Source of the DNA: an uncultured Clostridia bacterium
GTDB lineage: Bacteria; Bacillota; Clostridia; Oscillospirales; Acutalibacteraceae
Direction of reading: 5' to 3'
Length of the DNA: 64,000 nt
Assembly (NCBI GenBank): GCA_946407065.1
Contig: CAMJMQ010000011.1
Location: 1 to 64,000 of the forward strand
The translations under genes were made by a program, and so were the position numbers. The notes under the pieces are model-generated. The model was not told where the DNA came from, made no database searches, and saw only the letters and a program-made list of their open reading frames with translations. Positions 31,207 to 39,484 of the stretch are shown here, piece by piece. Position 1 is the stretch's first letter. Each line of letters starts with the position of its first letter.

Positions 31207-31902
31207 ATGAAACACGGTAAGAAATATGTCGACGCTGCAAAGCTGATCGACAGAGCAAAATTATATGACACCACTGAAGCAGTCGAGACCGTCATCAAGA
31301 CAGCTACCGCTAAGTTTGACGAGACCATCGAGCTTCATGTTAAGCTGGGCGTTGACTCCCGTCACGCTGACCAGCAGGTACGCGGCGCGGTTGTACTGCC
31401 CAACGGTACCGGTAAAAAGATCCGCGTACTCGCGATCTGCAAGGGCGAGAATGAGAAACTCGCTCAGGAAGCAGGCGCTGATTACGTAGGCGCTGAGGAC
31501 ATGACACAGAAGATCCAGCAGGAAAACTGGATGGACTTCGACGTTCTCATCACCACCCCCGACTGCATGGGTCTGGTCGGTCGTCTGGGCCGTATCCTCG
31601 GTCCGCGCGGCTTGATGCCGAACCCCAAGGCGGGTACCGTCACTCCCGATATCGCCCGCGCGATCAAGGAGGCTAAGGCAGGTAAGATCGAGTATCGTCT
31701 CGACAAGACCAATATCATTCACTGCCCGATCGGCAAGGCGTCCTTCGGCGCCGAAAAGCTGCAGGAGAACCTCGATACGCTCATGGGTGCTATCGTCAAG
31801 GCGAAGCCCGCTGCCGCTAAGGGTCAGTATATCAAGAGCTGTGCGGTTACCTCTACCATGGGTCCGTCCGTACGCATCAACCCCACTAAGTTCGGCGTAT
31901 AA
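31207..31902 (+). CDS. rplA: 50S ribosomal protein L1
   Basis: [22 protein letters not shown]. Confidence 0.98.
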   Translation: MKHGKKYVDAAKLIDRAKLYDTTEAVETVIKTATAKFDETIELHVKLGVDSRHADQQVRGAVVLPNGTGKKIRVLAICKGENEKLAQEAGADYVGAEDMTQKIQQENWMDFDVLITTPDCMGLVGRLGRILGPRGLMPNPKAGTVTPDIARAIKEAKAGKIEYRLDKTNIIHCPIGKASFGAEKLQENLDTLMGAIVKAKPAAAKGQYIKSCAVTSTMGPSVRINPTKFGV

Positions 31903-31938
31903 CGCGCGCGTTTCAGCTTTCTTGATTCGGGACAACGC

Positions 31939-32107
31939 TTCCTGTAGGGGAGGGTCTTGACCCTCCCGATTGACCGTCAATGTTGACGGTCAAATATACG
32001 GATATTTTAACGATTTCTTTGTTATGAGTCCGATTCGGCGTTGCTTCGACAATTCGTCCTGACATATGTTCAAGACGAGCGGGAGGGTCAAGCCCCTCCC
32101 CTACAAA
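31939..32107. repeat. MITE-like element between rplA and rplJ
   Basis: CCTGTAGGGGAGGGTCTTGACCCTCCCG ... CGGGAGGGTCAAGCCCCTCCCCTACAAAA. Confidence 0.8.
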
Positions 32108-32150
32108 ATGGTATCAACTCTTTATGAGTCGATATAAATATCGCTGTTCT

Positions 32151-32280
32151 AAAGACAACAGGTTCCTTAAGGTATAATGACCATCGGTCGCCTGTCGAGG
32201 AAGAAGCATTACATTTGCAGTGATCCACTGCGATATTATGTAATATACGCCTCTCCTCGCAAGGGAGAGGCTGTTTCTTA
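32151..32280 (+). ncRNA. ribosomal protein L10 leader with intrinsic terminator
   Basis: AAAGACAACAGGTTCCTTAAGGTATAATGACC...CCTGTCGAGG resembles the L10_leader core; terminator GCCTCTCC-TCGCAA-GGGAGAGGC-TGTTTCTT; upstream of rplJ. Confidence 0.75.
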
Positions 32281-32479
32281 ATAGCTTCGTTTTGTTTCCG
32301 CCGTTGATGGCACATCGTTCAGATGATGATTTTCAATAGGCGGAACGGGATGCAACATCATGTTGCTGTTTTTTAGAAAAGCGTGATCGCGTTCATTCTC
32401 TTAGATGATCGCAAAACACCGATCACCGCTCATGCAAATGAACGGTTTCGGTGCATCAATATCACGGAGGTGAAACAAT

Positions 32480-33088
32480 TTGCCAAGCGCTAAGGTTTTA
32501 GAACAGAAGCAGGCTATCGTAGCTGAGCTGACTGAGCGTCTGAAGAATTCTGTTACCGGCGTCCTCGTTAACTACAAGGGTATCAACGTTGCCGACGATA
32601 CCGCACTCCGTAAGGAGCTGCGTGAGGCGGGCGTTCAGTACAGTGTTGTCAAGAACACACTGCTGTCCCGTGCATGTGAAGGCGCAGAGCTGACCGGTTT
32701 ACAGGCTGATCTGGCAGGCACTACCGCTCTGGCTACCAGCGACGAGGATTACGCCGCTGCTGCCCGTATTCTGGCGAACTATGCTAAGAAGAGCAAGACC
32801 TTTGAGATCAAGGGCGGTTACCTGGATGGCGAGGTCGTTGATTTAGCGACCATCGACAGCCTTGCGAAGCTCCCGACCAGAGATGTCCTGCTCGCAAACG
32901 TTCTGGGTGCATTCCAGGCTCCCATCGCATCCTTTGCTCGCGCGATCCAGGCGATCGTCGACGAAGGCGGCGTAGAAGAGTGCCTTGCTAAGACATCCGC
33001 GGATGCAGACGCGTCTGACGCTCCCGCAGAAGAAGCTGCTCCCGCAGAAGAGGCTGCTCCTGCTGAGGAAGCACCTGCTGCTGAATAA
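32480..33088 (+). CDS. rplJ: 50S ribosomal protein L10
   Basis: TTG start; VNYKGINVADDTALRKELREAGVQYSVVKNTLL. Confidence 0.97.
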   Translation: MPSAKVLEQKQAIVAELTERLKNSVTGVLVNYKGINVADDTALRKELREAGVQYSVVKNTLLSRACEGAELTGLQADLAGTTALATSDEDYAAAARILANYAKKSKTFEIKGGYLDGEVVDLATIDSLAKLPTRDVLLANVLGAFQAPIASFARAIQAIVDEGGVEECLAKTSADADASDAPAEEAAPAEEAAPAEEAPAAE

Positions 33089-33241
33089 TATAGCAGCACA
33101 ACACTTACTTTTCCGTTTATCGGAAAAAGACGCACGCGTCCTGCTGAATAATGACGCATCGTTTTAATGTGTGCAAAAAAATGACGCTCGCGTCCGTATC
33201 TTAACTTAAACTATTACTAATTAAAATTGGAGGAATTTAAA

Positions 33242-33622
33242 ATGGCATCTGAGAAGATTACTGCTATTATTGAAGAATTAAAAGGCCTCACAGTTCTCGA
33301 GCTCGCTGATCTCGTACACGCTGTAGAGGATGAGTTCGGCGTATCCGCTGCCGCTGCTGTTGCAGTTGCTGCTCCCGGTGCAGGCGACGGCGCTGCTGCT
33401 GCTGAGGAGAAGACTGAGTTTGACGTTATCCTCAAGTCCCCGGGCTCCGGTAAGATCGCTGTTATCAAGGCTGTCCGTGAGGCTACCGGTCTTGGTCTGA
33501 AGGAAGCTAAGGCTGTTGTTGACGGCGCTCCCAAGGCTGTTAAGGAAGGCATCTCTAAGGAAGATGCTGAGGCTCTCAAGGAGAAGCTCGAGGCTGCCGG
33601 TGCTGAGGTTGAACTCAAGTAA
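33242..33622 (+). CDS. rplL: 50S ribosomal protein L7/L12
   Basis: [44 protein letters not shown]. Confidence 0.98.
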   Translation: MASEKITAIIEELKGLTVLELADLVHAVEDEFGVSAAAAVAVAAPGAGDGAAAAEEKTEFDVILKSPGSGKIAVIKAVREATGLGLKEAKAVVDGAPKAVKEGISKEDAEALKEKLEAAGAEVELK

Positions 33623-33640
33623 TTCAACACTGATAAAAAT

Positions 33641-33673
33641 GGCAGGTGTCCGAAAGGATGCCTGCCTTTTTGT
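33641..33673 (+). terminator. rho-independent terminator after rplL
   Basis: GGCAGGTGTCC-GAAA-GGATGCCTGCC-TTTTTGTTT. Confidence 0.85.
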
Positions 33674-33781
33674 TTGTATTGAAAACTGAAAACTGAAGAA
33701 TGAATAATAATGGGGCGCGTGCGCCTTTTTCTGTTTCTCTGTAACGTACTGCCATAAGGAATGATAAGAATTGCAGATTAA

Positions 33782-34005
33782 GAAAGCCTTCCCCTCGGGG
33801 GGAAGGTGGTTCTGTGAGCACACCTGCGAACAGAATCGGATGAGGGGATGACTTGTCCGTGAGATCATCTTAACAAAGAGTTTACGACTTTTTCTCGATC
33901 CTCGGTAGACGTACAGCCTCACAGAGACCTGCATCAATAGGAGAGGTTGTCCCCTCATCCGTCTCCCGTTGGTCGACACCTTCCCCCCGAGGGGAAGGCT
34001 TTTTG
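33782..34005. repeat. MITE-like element with nested inverted repeats
   Basis: AAGCCTTCCCCTCGGGGGGAAGGTG...CACCTTCCCCCCGAGGGGAAGGCTT; inner CGGATGAGGGGA / TCCCCTCATCCG. Confidence 0.85.
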
Positions 34006-34300
34006 TTTTACTGAAGACTGAAAACTGAAAATTTAAGAATGAATAATAGTGGGGCGCATGCGCCTTTTTCTGTTTCTCTGTAACACTGAGGGGGCACCCC
34101 CATAATTTACCGTTTTTATCGTACAAGGTGCCGAAAACGGCTTATCCATGCGGTTTTTTGGTGTACGATACCGTCAAATCTTATCGTTCACGATCGTACA
34201 AAACAGACGATGATCGTACATTGACATGACAGAATCTTCCATCTCTCCGTCAGTGTATTACGCGAATCACGGCAGATACTATCATCAAGGAGATGATTCT

Positions 34301-34618
34301 ATGAAATATCAGCCGAGGCATATGCGCGACGAGCGTGGATCCGGCAACGATTCCAAGGCGTTGCCGCCTACTGAGGGTCAAACATCGACGCCGATAGAAA
34401 GACCCCATGAGCTGCCTGACACCGCACATCCTTTGGGAATCCCTGTGCCCGATCCGGGCGACGGGGGAGAGTATGTGCCCATCCCGGGCAAGGGCAGTAT
34501 CGACCATATCGCGCCCAACGGCGCCGTGATACGCAATCCGTGGTCGGAACAGCCTGAGATCAAGCCCGATTACGCCTATACCGACGAGCAGGAGGATCAG
34601 AACCTGTTGATCATGTGA
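34301..34618 (+). CDS. hypothetical small Pro-rich protein inside the inverted-repeat locus
   Basis: strong RBS AAGGAG 8 nt before ATG; 105 aa MKYQPRHMRDERGSGNDSKALPPTEGQ...; no family recognised. Confidence 0.55.
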   Translation: MKYQPRHMRDERGSGNDSKALPPTEGQTSTPIERPHELPDTAHPLGIPVPDPGDGGEYVPIPGKGSIDHIAPNGAVIRNPWSEQPEIKPDYAYTDEQEDQNLLIM

Positions 34619-34951
34619 GGGGGCACTTGTGCCTTTGTTCCGCCTTTTGCAACGTTATCCTTTGGAGGTTGTCGTCATCAACGGCGGACACGCGTGTCCG
34701 ATGATCGTCCCTACGGTTACGCTTCCTTTCCTTAACCGACGTGGTTCGTTATCCAACGCCCTGCCGCGGGAGCACCAAGGCGCTCCCCTACAATTTCACT
34801 GCAACGTCTCTTGTAGGGGAGGGGCTTGCTCCTCCCGAAACGTTTTCTATTATATCATTTTATCATGCGGAGCACATCAACTTCTCCGTAGGGTACGGCG
34901 CTTGCGACGTACCGAAACCTTTTGGCCAACGCCCTGCCGCGGGAGCACCAC

Positions 34952-35046
34952 AGTGGCGCTTAGCCAATCGCAGACACGTGTGTCTGCTCTTGGAGCGCTG
35001 TTGCATGGGAGTTGTTAGCCAAATCACAGATTTGGACAACTCCTCA
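34952..35046 (+). repeat. copy 2 of ~95-nt structured repeat
   Basis: CAGTGGCGCTTAGCCAATCGCAGACACGTGTGTCTGCTCTTGGAGCGCTGTTGCATGGGAGTTGTTAGCCAAATCACAGATTTGGACAACTCCTC. Confidence 0.85.
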
Positions 35047-35185
35047 AAGGCGCTCCCCTACAATTTCGCTGTAACGCTCTGCCGCGTGTACGATGATCGT
35101 CTGTTTTGTACGGTCATGTACGATGGAGATGCACGGTATCGTACACCTAAAAACCGCATGGATAAGCCGTTTTCTGCACCTTGTA

Positions 35186-35335
35186 CGATAAAAACGGTAA
35201 TTGATGGGGGTACCCCAAGCAAAACAGAAAAAGGCGCACGCGCCCGATAAAAACGGAAATTGATGGGGTTACCCCAAGCAAAACAGAAAAAGGCGCACGC
35301 GCCCGATCAATACGGTAATTTTTGGGTACCCGCAT
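35186..35335 (+). repeat. 59-bp tandem repeat, two full copies plus a partial third
   Basis: CGATAAAAACGGTAATTGATGGGGGTACCCCAAGCAAAACAGAAAAAGGCGCACGCGCC at 35186 and 35245, partial at 35304. Confidence 0.85.
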
Positions 35336-35471
35336 ATTCGGCAGAATCGCAGGATGGATTTGTAATTGATGAATAGGAGTGCCCGTGCCTGTCACCCTAC
35401 CCACGTTATAGACACGCGTGTCGAGAGATAGAAATGACACGCGTGTCACGAAACGGAAAACAGCATAACAA

Positions 35472-35497
35472 AACGCCCGAGATCACTCTCGGGCGTT
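35472..35497 (-). terminator. terminator of the hydrogenase operon
   Basis: AACGCCCGAGAGTGATCTCGGGCGTTTTG on minus strand. Confidence 0.75.
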
Positions 35498-35528
35498 GTC
35501 TGTTATCTATCGAATCGCTACAATTCTT

Positions 35529-37274
35529 TTAGACGAAATTCTTCTTTCTTGCAACATAAGAGGTGTGCAGCAGCTCATGCGCCTTGTGGGAGCCGGGCTC
35601 GCCGAGATACTCCTCGTAGATTGCCTTGATCTCGGGGTTGTCGTGGCTCTTTCTGTACGGCAGACCGAGGTCGTCCTGATACAGCGCCTTTGCTCTGAGC
35701 GCCTTGAGGTCGACGAAGTTGCGTACATGACCGGGCTGGATGGGCTGACCGCCGCCGTTGACACAGCCGCCGGGGCAGCACATGATCTCGACAAACTGGT
35801 AGTCGGCTTCACCTGCTCTGATCTTGTCGAGGATGACAGCCGCGTTCTTCAAGCCGCTGGCAACAGCGACCTTGACGTTCATGCCGGCAACCTCATAGGT
35901 AGCTTCCTTGATGCCGTCGGTACCGCGAACCTCGTTGTAGTCGATCTGCTTGAGATCCTCACCGGTGAGAACATCGGCAACGGTTCTCAGCGCCGCTTCC
36001 ATAACGCCGCCGGTAGCGCCGAAGATGGTGCCCGCGCCGGAGCCGATCGCCATAACGGGATCAAAATCGCTGTCCTCGAGGGCAGTGAACTGGATACCCG
36101 CGGTCTTGATCATCTTCGCCAGCTCTCTGGTGGTGATGGAGATATCGTTATCCTGCATGCCGTCGCGACCCTGATCGTCACGGGTGATCTCGAACTTCTT
36201 CGCGACACAGGGCATGACGGATACGACGACGATGTCGTGCGGATCGATGCCTGCCTTCTCGGCATAGTAGCTCTTGATCATCGCGCCCTGCATCTGCTGC
36301 GGGGACTTACAGGTGGACAGATGGGGGAGAAGGTCGGGATAATAGTGCTCACAGAACTTGACCCAGCCGGGGGAGCAGGAGGTGATCATCGGCAGTGTGC
36401 CGCCTTCCTTCACTCTCTGGATGAACTCGGTGCCCTCTTCCATGATGGTCAGGTCAGCGCCGAAGTTGGTGTCGAATACCTTGTCAAAGCCGAGCATTCT
36501 CAGCGCGGTGACCATCTTGCCGGTGACAAGAGTGCCGATCGGCATGCCGAAGCACTCACCTAAGGTAGCGCGGATGGACGGAGCGGTGTGGACGACCACA
36601 TGCTTGGTCGGATCAGCCAGCGCCTTGAATACCTCTGCGGTGTTGTCGTTCTCGACCAGAGCGCCGGTCGGGCATACGACGGTACACTGACCGCAGCTGA
36701 CGCAGCTGACGTCGCCCAGCTTCTTGTTGAACGCACAGCCGATCTCAGTATCGAAGCCGCGGTTGTTCGCGCCGATAACGCCGACGAACTGCTCTTTACA
36801 AGCGGCTACGCAGCGGCGGCACAGGATGCACTTGTTGTTGTTGCGGACAAGGTGCAGGGTGGAGTGGTCTTCTTCATAATGGGTCTCTGCGCCGGCGAAT
36901 TTGGTCTCATCTACGCCGTATTCCAGGCACAGCTGCTGGAGCTCGCAATTGTCGCTGCGGGGGCAGGACAGGCACTTTTTGTCGTGGTTACTGAGCAGCA
37001 GCTCGAGGGTGGTTTTGCGATTCTCACGAATCTGCGGTGTATTGGTGAAGATCTCGGTGCCCTCACGGTCGATGGGGTAGACGCAGGCGGCGACTAAGGA
37101 ACGCGCACCCTTGACCTCACACAGACACATACGGCAGGCGCCGATCTCATTGATATCCTTCAGGTAGCACAAGGTCGGGATCTTGATACCGAACTGATGG
37201 CACGCTTCCAGAATCGTTGTATTCTTTTCAACGGTATAATCCTTGCCGTTGATTTTGATGTTAAGCATTTCCAT
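35529..37274 (-). CDS. [FeFe] hydrogenase catalytic subunit (HndD/HydA-like)
   Basis: 2Fe-2S and 4Fe-4S N-terminal ferredoxin domains; H-cluster motifs TSCSPGWVKF, MPCVAKKFE, EIMCCPGGCVNGGGQP. Confidence 0.95.
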   Translation of the reverse strand: MEMLNIKINGKDYTVEKNTTILEACHQFGIKIPTLCYLKDINEIGACRMCLCEVKGARSLVAACVYPIDREGTEIFTNTPQIRENRKTTLELLLSNHDKKCLSCPRSDNCELQQLCLEYGVDETKFAGAETHYEEDHSTLHLVRNNNKCILCRRCVAACKEQFVGVIGANNRGFDTEIGCAFNKKLGDVSCVSCGQCTVVCPTGALVENDNTAEVFKALADPTKHVVVHTAPSIRATLGECFGMPIGTLVTGKMVTALRMLGFDKVFDTNFGADLTIMEEGTEFIQRVKEGGTLPMITSCSPGWVKFCEHYYPDLLPHLSTCKSPQQMQGAMIKSYYAEKAGIDPHDIVVVSVMPCVAKKFEITRDDQGRDGMQDNDISITTRELAKMIKTAGIQFTALEDSDFDPVMAIGSGAGTIFGATGGVMEAALRTVADVLTGEDLKQIDYNEVRGTDGIKEATYEVAGMNVKVAVASGLKNAAVILDKIRAGEADYQFVEIMCCPGGCVNGGGQPIQPGHVRNFVDLKALRAKALYQDDLGLPYRKSHDNPEIKAIYEEYLGEPGSHKAHELLHTSYVARKKNFV

Positions 37275-37291
37275 GTTGGTTCTCCTTTCCC

Positions 37292-39100
37292 TTAACCCTT
37301 GATGATAGCCTTGAACTTACAAGAATCCATACAAGCGCCGCACTTGATACACTTAGCATGGTCGATCTCAAAGGCGGGTCTCTTCTTGCCCTCGGGGATG
37401 TAGTCGGTAACGGAGATCGCGCCGACGGGGCACTTACGGGAGCACAGCGAGCAGCCCATGCAGTTGTCCTTGATGATGGTGTATTCGAGCAGGTCTTTAC
37501 ATACGCCTGCGGGGCACTTCTTGTCGACTACGTGAGCGACATACTCATCACGGAAGAAGTGCAGGGTAGAGAGAACGGGGTTGGGAGCCGTCTGACCCAG
37601 ACCGCACAGGGAGTTCGCCTTGATGTAGTTGCACAGCGCTTCCATCTCGTCGAGCATCTCGAGGGTACCCTGACCCTTGGTGATCTTCTCGAGCATTTCG
37701 AGCAGGCGCTTGGTGCCGATACGGCAGGGCGTACACTTACCGCAGCTCTCGTCAACGGTGAATTCGAGGAAGAACTTCGCAATATCGACCATACAGTCGG
37801 TCTCGTCCATGACGATCAGACCGCCGGAGCCCATCATCGAGCCGATGGCGAGCAGGTTGTCATAGTCGATCTCGATGTCGAGGTGCTCTGCGGGGATACA
37901 GCCGCCGGAGGGGCCGCCCGTCTGAGCTGCCTTGAACTTCTTGCCGCCGGGGATGCCGCCGCCGATCTCTTCGATGATGGTTCTGAGGGTGGTGCCCATC
38001 GGAACCTCGACCAGACCGGTGTGGTTGATCTTGCCGCCTAATGCGAATACCTTGGTACCCTTGGATTTCTCGGTACCCATGGAAGCGAACCAATCCGCGC
38101 CCTTGAGGATGATCTGCGGGATGTTCGCGTAGGTCTCAACGTTGTTGAGGGTAGTGGGCTTCTGATACAGACCCTTGACTGCCGGGAACGGAGGACGGGG
38201 TCTCGGCTCGCCGCGCTTGCCCTCGATGGAGGTCATCAGAGCGGTCTCTTCGCCGCAGACGAACGCGCCCGCGCCCAGACGGATCTTGATGTCAAAGTTG
38301 AAGCCTGTGCCGAAGATATCTTCACCCAGCAGACCGTATTCATGCGCCTGATCGATCGCGATCTGTAAGCGCTTAACAGCGATCGGGTACTCCGCACGAA
38401 CGTAGATGTAACCCTGAGAAGCGCCGATGGCATAGCCTGCGATCGCCATTGCTTCGAGAACAACGTGGGGGTCGCCCTCGAGGACGGAACGATCCATGAA
38501 CGCGCCGGGGTCGCCTTCGTCGGCGTTACAGCAAACGTACTTTTGATCAGCGTCATTGCCGCGCGCGAATTTCCACTTCAAGCCGGTGGGGAAGCCCGCA
38601 CCGCCGCGACCTCTCAGACCGGAGTCGAGCATGGTCTGGATGACCTCCTCGGGGGTCATCTCGGTGAGAACCTTACCCAGAGCGGCATAGCCGTCCTGCG
38701 CGATGTAGTCGTCGATCTTCTCGGGGTCGATGACGCCGCAGTTACGCAGCGCGACACGCTTCTGCTTCTCATAGAAAGCGGTTTTGTTCAGGGATTTGAT
38801 GGTGTCGTTCTCGACGGTCTCCTGATATAAGAGACGGGTAACGATACGACCCTTGTTGAGATGCTCCTCAACGATCTCGGGGATATCCTCGATCTTGACC
38901 ATGGAGTAGAAGGAGCCCTCGGGATAGACGACCATGATAGGACCCAGCGCGCACAGACCGAAGCAGCCGGTGGTGATGACGTTGACTTCCTTCTCAAGGC
39001 CTTTCTTGATCAGCTCTTCCTTGAGCTTCTCGGCGATTTGTAAGCTGTTTGACGAGGTACAACCGGTACCGCCGCAAACAAGTACATTAGAACGATACAT
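37292..39100 (-). CDS. NuoF-like NADH-binding subunit of bifurcating hydrogenase (HndC/HydB-like)
   Basis: SGLRGRGGAGFPTGLKW, GAGAYICGEE-like GAGAFVCGEETALM, ESCGKCTPCRIG, C-terminal 2x4Fe-4S. Confidence 0.95.
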   Translation of the reverse strand: MYRSNVLVCGGTGCTSSNSLQIAEKLKEELIKKGLEKEVNVITTGCFGLCALGPIMVVYPEGSFYSMVKIEDIPEIVEEHLNKGRIVTRLLYQETVENDTIKSLNKTAFYEKQKRVALRNCGVIDPEKIDDYIAQDGYAALGKVLTEMTPEEVIQTMLDSGLRGRGGAGFPTGLKWKFARGNDADQKYVCCNADEGDPGAFMDRSVLEGDPHVVLEAMAIAGYAIGASQGYIYVRAEYPIAVKRLQIAIDQAHEYGLLGEDIFGTGFNFDIKIRLGAGAFVCGEETALMTSIEGKRGEPRPRPPFPAVKGLYQKPTTLNNVETYANIPQIILKGADWFASMGTEKSKGTKVFALGGKINHTGLVEVPMGTTLRTIIEEIGGGIPGGKKFKAAQTGGPSGGCIPAEHLDIEIDYDNLLAIGSMMGSGGLIVMDETDCMVDIAKFFLEFTVDESCGKCTPCRIGTKRLLEMLEKITKGQGTLEMLDEMEALCNYIKANSLCGLGQTAPNPVLSTLHFFRDEYVAHVVDKKCPAGVCKDLLEYTIIKDNCMGCSLCSRKCPVGAISVTDYIPEGKKRPAFEIDHAKCIKCGACMDSCKFKAIIKG

Positions 39101-39110
39101 TTAGTCCTCC

Positions 39111-39482
39111 TTATCTTGTGGCAGTGCCGATGGTATACTCGGTAACGACATTGTGGTTGACGAGATGATCGTTGACGACTTTGACAGCCTTTTCGGGCGT
39201 CATCTTGACGTAGGTGACCTTCTCCTCACCGGGGATCTCGATCTCGACGACCGGCTCATACTGACAGATGCCGATGCAGCCTGTCTGTGTGACGGTGATG
39301 TCCTTGAGACCGCGCTTGGCGATCTCTTCTACAAAGGCGTTGAGAACGGGTCTGGCGCCGGCGGCGATACCGCAGGTAGCCATGCCGACCAGTACGCGGG
39401 CGGCGTTGGGGTTCTCCTGACGCATCTGCATCTCCGCCTGTGCCTTATCTCTGATCGCCTTCAACTCAGCTAAAGATTTCAT
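39111..39482 (-). CDS. thioredoxin-like [2Fe-2S] ferredoxin (HndB-like)
   Basis: VGMATCGIAAGARPVLNAFVEEIAKRGLKDITVTQTGCIGICQYEP; between the NuoE-like and NuoF-like genes. Confidence 0.85.
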   Translation of the reverse strand: MKSLAELKAIRDKAQAEMQMRQENPNAARVLVGMATCGIAAGARPVLNAFVEEIAKRGLKDITVTQTGCIGICQYEPVVEIEIPGEEKVTYVKMTPEKAVKVVNDHLVNHNVVTEYTIGTATR

Positions 39483-39484
39483 TT

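Larger units (their letters stand above)
34051..35246. mobile_element. putative non-autonomous inverted-repeat-bounded element carrying one small ORF
   Basis: left arm ~34051-34220 is near-complementary to right arm ~35087-35246 (ACCGTTTTTATCGTACAAGGTGCCGAAAACGGCTTATCCATGCGGTTTTTTGGTGTACGATACCGT...GTACAAAACAGACGAT); no transposase. Confidence 0.6.

Noticed and set aside
33278-34126. 282-aa minus ORF overlapping rplL and the MITE
   Set aside because: Antisense to rplL and translated repeats.
34741-35250. 169-aa ORF in the repeat-rich locus
   Set aside because: Encodes only repeat sequence read through several palindromes; no RBS.
35186-35335. CRISPR-like array
   Set aside because: The 59-bp units are contiguous direct repeats with no spacers; no cas genes in the window.
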